Origin: Diplonema japonicum
Lineage: Eukaryota > Euglenozoa > Diplonemea > Diplonemida > Diplonemidae
Direction of reading: 5' to 3'
DNA length: 64,000 nt
Assembly: GCA_964019335.1 (NCBI GenBank)
Contig: OZ025669.1
Location: 186,001-250,000 of the forward strand
Shown: one piece after another, positions 58,048 through 64,000 of the stretch
Layout: every line of letters begins with the position of its first letter
Numbering within the stretch: the first letter of the stretch is position 1
The notes under the pieces: model-generated
Told to the model about the DNA's origin: nothing
Database searches by the model: none
The model's input: only the letters and a program-made list of their open reading frames with translations
Translations under genes and position numbers: made by a program

Positions 58048-59769
58048 TCACTTTTTTTTCTTCCAGAGGAAGCTCATAGGGTCGGAGAATCTCGAGGAGA
58101 CAGAGGTTCTCTTCTGTGGGGACTGGACAGTGGGGGAAGGAGACGGAAGATGCTTGGTTTGCCTGGCCGCAGTGCGTGAGTCGGTTTCATAGTGGGCGTT
58201 GTTGAGGATTTGTGTGTGAAGTGCCTTCATGAGTTGGGTGTCCTTGTCATGGGTGTGTTTTGTGGGGCTCTTGACAGACTTATGTGTCCCGGGTGTTGTT
58301 GGTTCGTATCGCTGAGGTGTTGCTGCGTGCTGATGCTGATACTGATGCTGCTGCTGGTACTGCTGCTGCTGTAGTTGGTACTGCTCATAGGAGCGGTTCA
58401 GGTCCGTTTCCTGTGCGCTCTGGGGAGTCATCATCGGTATGTAGGGCGCTGTCCGCGCAGACGGCTTGTGCTTGGGTGTGACTTGAGAAGAGGCAGCCAC
58501 AGTGGCACCACCCAACCCCAACACTGTCCCAGTCCCCAGTCCACTGGGACTGGGCCTGCTCCCTGGAATCCCCTTTTGGCTTTTATATTGTGTCTTGAGG
58601 TCCGTCAGCTTCATTTCCTGTATCTGGACGATCTTGTCCCCCTTTACGTACGCCTGCTTCAGCCCCTTCATCTTCTCCAAATCTTCGTGGATCTTCCTCT
58701 TCAGCTCTTCGATCTCCAAGTGCAGCTCGTCTTCCTTTTGCAAGTGCTCATTCGTCGCGATGACATCCTCATCACGCAACTCGCTCGACTGGATGTGCCA
58801 TGTGACCTCGTTGTTGTCCATGTGGCGCTCAAGCTCAAGTATCTTGCTGCAGAACTCGTCTTCCTGCCCTTCAAGTTGTGCCGTGAAGCCTTTTTCGAAT
58901 ACCTGTTCTTCAACGTCAAAGACCTTTTCTTCTGTTTCGAGCTCTTTAATTTTAGCATTCACGGACTTGGTGTAGGCTTTAATCTTCTCGCTGCGATGCT
59001 TCGCGATGTTCAGTTCCCGCTTCTTCTTGTGTGCCTCCTTCTCCCAGTACACGCGCTTTCTCCTTTCTACTAAAATGGCCTCGATCAGTGCATCGTCATT
59101 CATCTTATCTGTCACGTGCGGCTGAGGTGGCGGCGTCGAGTAGTTGAGCCCAGTCTCACTGATGGCCTCGGGGAGCTGTGGTAGGGGCCGCTTAGGCTTA
59201 GTCTTCGCATCTGGTTTTGGTGGTTTATCTGCTTCAGCAGGGGGGCCAGGTTTGGAAGGCTTAGCAGGGGCTCCCGGTTTAGGATTTTTAGCATCAGCAG
59301 GAGGGGCTCCTCCTGGTTTAGCAGGTTTCTTAGCAACATCTGGAGGAGGGCCTGGTTTAGAAGGCTTCTTAGCATCAGCAGGAGGGGCTCCTGGTTTACT
59401 ACCATCAGGTGCTCCAAGCTTTGCCGGCTTCTTCTTGGTTTCATCAGGAGGAAGACTTCCTTTTGCAGGTTTCTCATCGTCAGGAGGGGGTGGTGGTGGT
59501 GACGGCTTTTTGTCGCTCGGTGCAGGCTTTGCAGGCCTTTTACCCGTTTCTTCTTTCTGCTGATCATCCTGTTCCTTTGGTTCTTTGGTTTTCTTTTTCT
59601 TCTTTTTCTCTTCCTCTTCTCCCCCGCCTTCTACATCCTTTGTTTTCTCCTTTCCATCCCCCTTTTCCGTTTTCTCCTTTTTCGTATCTTTCTTAGGCTT
59701 TGCGTCCTCGTCGGCTTTTTTCTCCTTCGGCTTTTTTTCTTTTTTCTCCTTCGGTTCCTCAGCGTCCAT
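58048..59769 (-). CDS. Lys/Pro-repeat and coiled-coil protein, unknown function
   Basis: 573 residues from ATG at 59769 (MDAEEPKEKKEKK); the TTG-initiated longer frame is not needed. Residues 1-85 are Lys/Glu-rich. About 85-200 are Pro-rich repeats of the PSKPGPPPDAKKPAKPG type. About 225-395 are a continuous charged coiled coil (ELNIAKHRSEKIKAYTKSV through EDLEKMKGLKQAYV). The rest is Gln/Ser/Thr-rich with a QQQ segment, ending in the basic FLWKKKK. No enzymatic motif. The highly charged repeats are reminiscent of microtubule-binding or flagellar structural proteins, but I cannot assign it. A CCACACACCCCACAG acceptor-like site gives a 13-base leader. Confidence 0.65.
   Translation of the reverse strand: MDAEEPKEKKEKKPKEKKADEDAKPKKDTKKEKTEKGDGKEKTKDVEGGGEEEEKKKKKKTKEPKEQDDQQKEETGKRPAKPAPSDKKPSPPPPPPDDEKPAKGSLPPDETKKKPAKLGAPDGSKPGAPPADAKKPSKPGPPPDVAKKPAKPGGAPPADAKNPKPGAPAKPSKPGPPAEADKPPKPDAKTKPKRPLPQLPEAISETGLNYSTPPPQPHVTDKMNDDALIEAILVERRKRVYWEKEAHKKKRELNIAKHRSEKIKAYTKSVNAKIKELETEEKVFDVEEQVFEKGFTAQLEGQEDEFCSKILELERHMDNNEVTWHIQSSELRDEDVIATNEHLQKEDELHLEIEELKRKIHEDLEKMKGLKQAYVKGDKIVQIQEMKLTDLKTQYKSQKGIPGSRPSPSGLGTGTVLGLGGATVAASSQVTPKHKPSARTAPYIPMMTPQSAQETDLNRSYEQYQLQQQQYQQQHQYQHQHAATPQRYEPTTPGTHKSVKSPTKHTHDKDTQLMKALHTQILNNAHYETDSRTAARQTKHLPSPSPTVQSPQKRTSVSSRFSDPMSFLWKKKK
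59225..59475 (-). repeat. Imperfect tandem coding repeats (Pro-Lys-Gly rich)
   Basis: The plus strand repeats variants of GCATCAGCAGGAGGGGCTCC and GGAGGGCCTGGTTTAGAAGG about eight times, encoding PGAPPADAKKPSK-type units. Copies differ by a few bases each. Confidence 0.65.
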
Positions 59770-59782
59770 GTTTGCCAACCGC

Positions 59783-59810
59783 CTGTGGGGTGTGTGGGTG
59801 ACTCAATACT
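59783..59810 (-). promoter_or_regulatory. Candidate trans-splice acceptor for the Lys/Pro-repeat gene
   Basis: The sense strand has GTCACCCACACACCCCACAG, AG at 59784-59783, 13 bases before ATG at 59769. Confidence 0.5.
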
Positions 59811-59876
59811 CAAAATTTAAAAAAAAGACAGTTCAATCTTTTAAAAAAAAAAAAGCTACAAAAAGGTCCCGCGGGT

Positions 59877-61019
59877 TTACTTACCCACCTTCCATGTTGC
59901 CAGGTGGTTTCCCCTATCAAAAGAGGTTTGCCGAGGCGGGGGGAGGTTGGCCCTGGCACAGAGCGCCGTGATGGTCGGCGTGATCATAAGCCCTTGAAGC
60001 ATGTGCAACCCAAGATACTTCCTGAAGCCGACAAGATCACCCACTTCAACAAACAACTCAAGCGTCTCTCGGGAAAGTCGATAGTCGGGGGGACAGGCTT
60101 CGTAAATCCGCACACACCTGTCGAGACACTGCACCTTAACACCCTCTGACACAACAGTCTCCCGCATGGCAACAATGCACAACTTGACGAACTGACGCAG
60201 CGTATCTGTCGTGAGCCGTATTTTCATGTCATGTGCCCTGTCAAGGACACCAAAGGCACCTTTTACATCACGTGAGGAGACGTATACCCATAACAAGGAT
60301 CGGAAGGCGTGCGTGTCGATTTTTATTGCCGATTTGAAGTACACCTCAGCACGTGACGGATCAGCTTCACGATGAGGCGGCCTTGCGGCGCAGTTTTCTA
60401 TTAAAGACGCTGTGAAATACGTGTTTCTAGCATCTATACCCAACCGTTGCATCTCTTTTAAGATTTTTTCGACGTTTTGTTCACTTAAAACTGGAATCAA
60501 CGCGCACAATAAATGTGCGTCCGGTCGGACCCCTCTCCGCTTTGCTTCTTCGTAGGCGTCTAGTGCGTTGCTCTCGTTCCCTAGTAAAACCTGGCATTTG
60601 ATCACCTCTGTGAAGGTAACGACGTCGGGATCGAAGCCTCTGTCGAGCATCATTGTAAATAAGTATGCTTGTTTTTCTGCGCCCTTTTCCTTAGCGTGGT
60701 ACCGCATCATGCTGTTGATGACGTTCAGGGACAGCAAATGCGGTTTTTTCAAAAGTTTTTCGTTGAATATTCGTTCAGCCACACGGCCGTGCTTCATAGA
60801 GATCAGCTCAGACACGATGGCAGAGTGGGCTCTTTCTTGGAACGAGTGTCCCTCCTCCTTTAGTTTTTCACACCGTGCCATGAACTTCTTCCATCTTAAA
60901 TTGTCGTTTTTCCTCAATGTTTTAGAATACTCTTTCAGTTCCTTCGCCGTCCTTGTATCCGCCATTACATTCCCGGCACGGTATATATTATAGACCACTT
61001 TTGTTACTCGGATTGACAT
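59877..61019 (-). CDS. Pentatricopeptide-repeat (PPR) protein
   Basis: 380 residues. Helical repeat units of about 35 residues with PPR character: SLNVINSMMRYHAKEKGAEKQAYLFTMMLDRGFDPDVVTFTEVIKC and LGNESNALDAYEEAKRRGVRPDAHLLCALIPVL are the clearest (about 100-180), with weaker units up to about 350. PPR proteins bind RNA in mitochondria or plastids and act in editing, processing or translation. The N terminus (MSIRVTKVVYNIYRAGNVMADTR) is basic and amphipathic, consistent with a mitochondrial presequence; a second Met at residue 19 is an alternative start. The leader is C-rich (GGGG on the plus strand at 61025-61032). Intronless. Confidence 0.8.
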   Translation of the reverse strand: MSIRVTKVVYNIYRAGNVMADTRTAKELKEYSKTLRKNDNLRWKKFMARCEKLKEEGHSFQERAHSAIVSELISMKHGRVAERIFNEKLLKKPHLLSLNVINSMMRYHAKEKGAEKQAYLFTMMLDRGFDPDVVTFTEVIKCQVLLGNESNALDAYEEAKRRGVRPDAHLLCALIPVLSEQNVEKILKEMQRLGIDARNTYFTASLIENCAARPPHREADPSRAEVYFKSAIKIDTHAFRSLLWVYVSSRDVKGAFGVLDRAHDMKIRLTTDTLRQFVKLCIVAMRETVVSEGVKVQCLDRCVRIYEACPPDYRLSRETLELFVEVGDLVGFRKYLGLHMLQGLMITPTITALCARANLPPPRQTSFDRGNHLATWKVGK

Positions 61020-62086
61020 TTAACCGGGGGGGGCGGAGGGGTTTTTTTTTATGAGGCCATTTTTGGTGGTTTGTTCTTTTTTTTTAATACTTTTTTTCTT
61101 TTTTTTTTCCTTCTTCTTTGGTTGTTTAACTTAAAGGTAGAACAAAAAAAAAACAAAAAAAAAAAAAAAAAAAAAAACACAAGGGGGAAAAAATGGGGGG
61201 AAGGAAGTAAAAAGAGAGGAGAGGAGAGGTCATCGAGTGGCAACGAAGTTCTTTTTTTTTTTAATTTGATCTTACGATTTTGCTATTGTATGCTGATGGC
61301 TCACTTTCTCTTTTTTTTGTCACTCACGGTGGCCCTGTGACAATTCCCCCCCCCCCCCCCCCTTCCATTTTGACCTTTTCATTTGATTAAAGTTCTCTTT
61401 TTTAAAAGCACTTCTTTTTTATATTTAATTTATTTAATATTTACTGCCGACCATTTTCTTGCGATTTCCTTTTTTTAATATTCTTTTTTTTTAATAATAT
61501 AAATTTTATCGCCTTTCGTTCTTTTTCTTTTCTTTTTTCTCCCCCTTCCCCTCCGATCTATCCCCTTGACACGCACGCCCCCCCCCCCCCCCCCCCCCTT
61601 CAAGAAAAGACTAGGTATGAGGACAGGAAGAAGCCTACAAACCCGTGGTGTAAAAGAAGAAGAAAAATCACTATGATGAAAGAGTAGTGTCAGCAACGAC
61701 CCCATCCTAGTGAAAAGAAGACAACATAAGCCATTTCCCTATTTTTTTTTCAAAAAGATTTTTTTAAAAGAAAAATGAAATGGGAACTCAAAGCAAAATT
61801 TATCTCTTTTTTTCCCTCCCTTTGTATGTGCAAAAAGTCGGTTTTTTGGCTCTGTGCATTAAAAACAGAGCAAAATCAACTGTCTCATTGCAAAATAAAT
61901 GGGGAAAAAGATAACCTAGCCGACGGGGAGGGGGAATGGAAAAAAAAAGGCAGTGAAAGACCGGTTTTTGTTGTGTGTTTTTTTTTTTATGAAAAAACTT
62001 CCTTGGGAGAAATGCACAAACCGACGAATAAGAAAGAAAAAAAAAAATGAGGAAAAAAAAAGAAAACAAGAAAGGAAAAACACCCC
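61020..62086. other. Intergenic region between transketolase and PPR genes
   Basis: About 1.07 kb of low-complexity DNA: A and T runs throughout, A23 at 61155-61177, C17 at 61346-61362 and C21 at 61578-61598. AT-rich sections at 61420-61510 have no promoter or RNA gene I can name. No coding frame is credible. Confidence 0.55.
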
Positions 62087-64000
62087 TCAAAGCTCGAGGG
62101 GAATGAGGCTGTGTGCGGAGTTACCAAGCTTCTCAGACTGTGTTTATGTTTTCCCCCCTTTTGTTTCCCCCTCCATACCAAAGCGCGGGCCTTAGCCGAG
62201 ATGTTCTCTTTCGTGAGGCCGAAGTGGTTGTACAGGTCCTTGGCAGGGGCGGAGGCACCGAAGGCCTTGAGACCCATGAAGTAGTGGCAGTAGCGTTCCC
62301 ACCCAACTCCGTTGTAGGGCTCGACACCAATAACAGGGGTGCCAGCGGGGAAGATGCTCTGCTTGTAAGCGACCTCCTGCTCATCGAAGATGGTGGTGCA
62401 CGGTGCGGAGATAACGGCAGGGGAGAGGTCACCGATGAGCTTGGCTGCCTCGATGCAGAGGGAGACCTCAGTACCGGAGGACACTATGATGACCTTCGCC
62501 TTGCTAGGGTCACCCATGACCGGGTACATGCCTCTCCTCACACCCTCCACCTTCGTCTGCGAGTACATAGGCACGCCCTGCCTGCTGAGCGCGATCACCG
62601 ACGTGGTGTTCCTCTTCTCCAGTGCTACGATGTACGACCCGCTGACCTCCGTCTGGTCGCAAGGCCTGAAGAACATCAGGTTCGGCGTCGCCCTGAGCAG
62701 TGCGGGAACCTCCACCGGCTGATGGGTAGGGCCGTCCTCACCCAGCCCGATAGAGTCGTGCGTCGCAATGTGGATGGTACCGCACCCGCTGAGCGCGCCC
62801 ACCCTCACCGCGCCCCACGCGTACGTCACGAAGTTCATGAAGGTCGCAACGAAGGGGATCATCGCACCATAGGCGGCGATCCCGTTGCCCATGGCAGCCA
62901 TCGCGTGCTCCCTAATACCGAACCTGATGTACCTCCCGATGGTCTGGTCCTTCGAAATGTCGTCGTTGCCCTTAGTCTTTGTCAGGTTCGACCCCGTGAG
63001 GTCCGCACTGCCGCCGATCATGTTGGTGATAAGCGGAACAGCAGCGGCAAGGGTGATCTCGGAGCACTTACGCGTGGCCACGGTCTCGCCCTCCTTCGAC
63101 AGGGGGAGCTTGTCCTGCCATCCTTCAGGGAGCTTGTTCTCAAGGAACGCCTTCAGCTCGCTGTGCTCTTTGGGGTACTGCTTGGCGTACGCGGCAAAAG
63201 TGGCCTCCCACGCAGTGGCCTTCGCCTTACCTCTCGAGATGGCTGACGAGTAGACCTTCCTCACCTCGTCGCTGATCTGGTACTTGGCATCGGGGTCAAG
63301 GCCGGCCTTTGCCTTAAGCTGCTTAATGTCTTCATCACCAAGAGGGGCGCCGTGGACCTTGGCAGTGCCAGCGAGCTTGGAGCCGTACCCGATAGTGGTC
63401 TTGAGGAGGATCATCGATGGCTTTGATTTCTCCGCCTTGCACTCGTTGAGTGCAGATTCCATGGCAGCAAGGTCGGTGTTTCCGTCCCTCACAGTCACTG
63501 TGTGCCAGCCAAGCGCGGCAAACTTGGTTGCAACATCTTCCGAGTAGGAAAGCGAGGTGGGCCCGTCGATCGTGATCTCGTTGTCGTCGTACACAACGAT
63601 AAGCTTCCCAAGGCCCAGATGGCCCGCGAGCGAGGTGGCCTCGCACGCAACACCCTCCTGCAGACACCCGTCACCGCAGAACACGTAGGTGTAGTGGTCG
63701 AAGAGTGCGGCGGAGGGCTTGTTGAACCTCGACGAAAGGTGCTTCTCGCACAGCGCAATACCAACCGCTTGCGCAATACCCTGTCCAAGAGGGCCGGTTG
63801 TTACCTCGACACCAGGGTGGCGGGGGTCCCTCTCAGGGTGCCCGGGGGTCCTCGAACCGAGCTGCCTGAAGTTCTTGAGCTCCTCAATGGGCATGTCGTA
63901 GCCGCAGAGGTGCAGCATGCTGTATAGCAGCGAGCAGCCGTGCCCGTTTGAGAGGATGAAACGGTCCCTGTTGATCCAAGCAGGCCTTGAGCTGTCGAAG
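62087..64000 (-). CDS. Transketolase, 5' end cut by window edge
   Basis: Exons 62179-64000 (continuing beyond) and 62087-62137; the intron 62138-62178 is 41 bases (GTATGG...ACACAG). It yields 623 residues, so only about 40 N-terminal residues are missing. Visible signatures: [17 protein letters not shown]; the thiamine diphosphate motif [13 protein letters not shown] with DDNEITIDG; the pyrimidine-binding half with [18 protein letters not shown] and RFGIREHAM; and a transketolase C domain ending with [14 protein letters not shown]. It transfers two-carbon units in the non-oxidative pentose phosphate pathway, linking it to glycolysis. The spliced C terminus is not an obvious PTS1 peroxisome/glycosome signal. 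Without splicing a 60-residue Phe-rich tail would be made. Confidence 0.95.

Noticed and set aside
1-64000. CRISPR arrays, transposons, rRNA or viral insertions
   Set aside because: No direct repeats with spacers, no transposase or reverse transcriptase frame, no rRNA sequence; repeats found are coding repeats or homopolymers.

Overview
This window looks like nuclear DNA of a flagellated protist. Every supported gene (23) lies on the minus strand, tightly spaced, with 60-300 bases between most stop and start codons. Many start codons sit 1-43 bases downstream of a pyrimidine-rich or CA-rich stretch ending in AG. That pattern (one-strand gene array, very short leaders, acceptor-like sites before ATG) is what spliced-leader trans-splicing of polycistronic transcripts produces, so a euglenozoan-like organism is my best inference. 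A tandem tryparedoxin-like WCPPC protein, a calpain-like protein and flagellar proteins fit this. Conventional GT-AG cis-introns are also present (I place 21, all 31-54 bases long), which is unlike a typical trypanosomatid. A diplonemid or another intron-bearing relative is possible, but the species cannot be named from the sequence alone.

Layout, in plus-strand coordinates (transcription runs right to left): a partial unknown gene (1-862); a small unknown gene (1038-1634); a homopolymer-rich gap; a single-pass receptor-like protein kinase with six exons (3575-6497); a DHHC palmitoyltransferase (7061-7783); an EF-hand/coiled-coil protein with six exons (8375-10549); a secreted metallothionein-like protein (10812-11264); a giant intronless gene for a 3,802-residue protein with about 28 cyclic-nucleotide-binding domains (11379-22787); a double-thioredoxin protein (23882-24802); a type II membrane glycosyltransferase (25061-26869); a SHIPPO/STPGR-repeat protein (27189-28040); a fatty acid hydroxylase-family enzyme (28825-29670); a calpain-like protein (30161-32038); a phytanoyl-CoA dioxygenase-like protein (32323-33663); the IFT (cytoplasmic dynein-2) heavy chain with ten exons (34295-47399); a long coiled-coil protein (47504-51733); a possible methyltransferase (51809-52810); a SKP1-like protein (52872-53372); a degenerate lipoxygenase-like protein (53469-55415); a UVRAG/Vps38-like protein (55693-57169); two coiled-coil proteins (57293-57928, 58048-59769); a PPR protein (59877-61019); and transketolase (62087 to beyond 64000).

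The genes do not form one pathway. Several point to a flagellum (dynein-2 heavy chain, SHIPPO repeats, perhaps the EF-hand protein and the cNBD array). Others serve membrane lipids, protein quality control, autophagy/endosomes and central carbon metabolism. The most unusual item is the giant cyclic-nucleotide-binding-domain array. Next come a lipoxygenase fold lacking most iron ligands, a propeller-plus-apple-like receptor kinase, tiny introns concentrated at gene 3' ends, and an apparent one-base frame break in the metallothionein-like gene. Intergenic DNA is filled with A/T runs of up to 31 bases and G/C runs of 16-23 bases.
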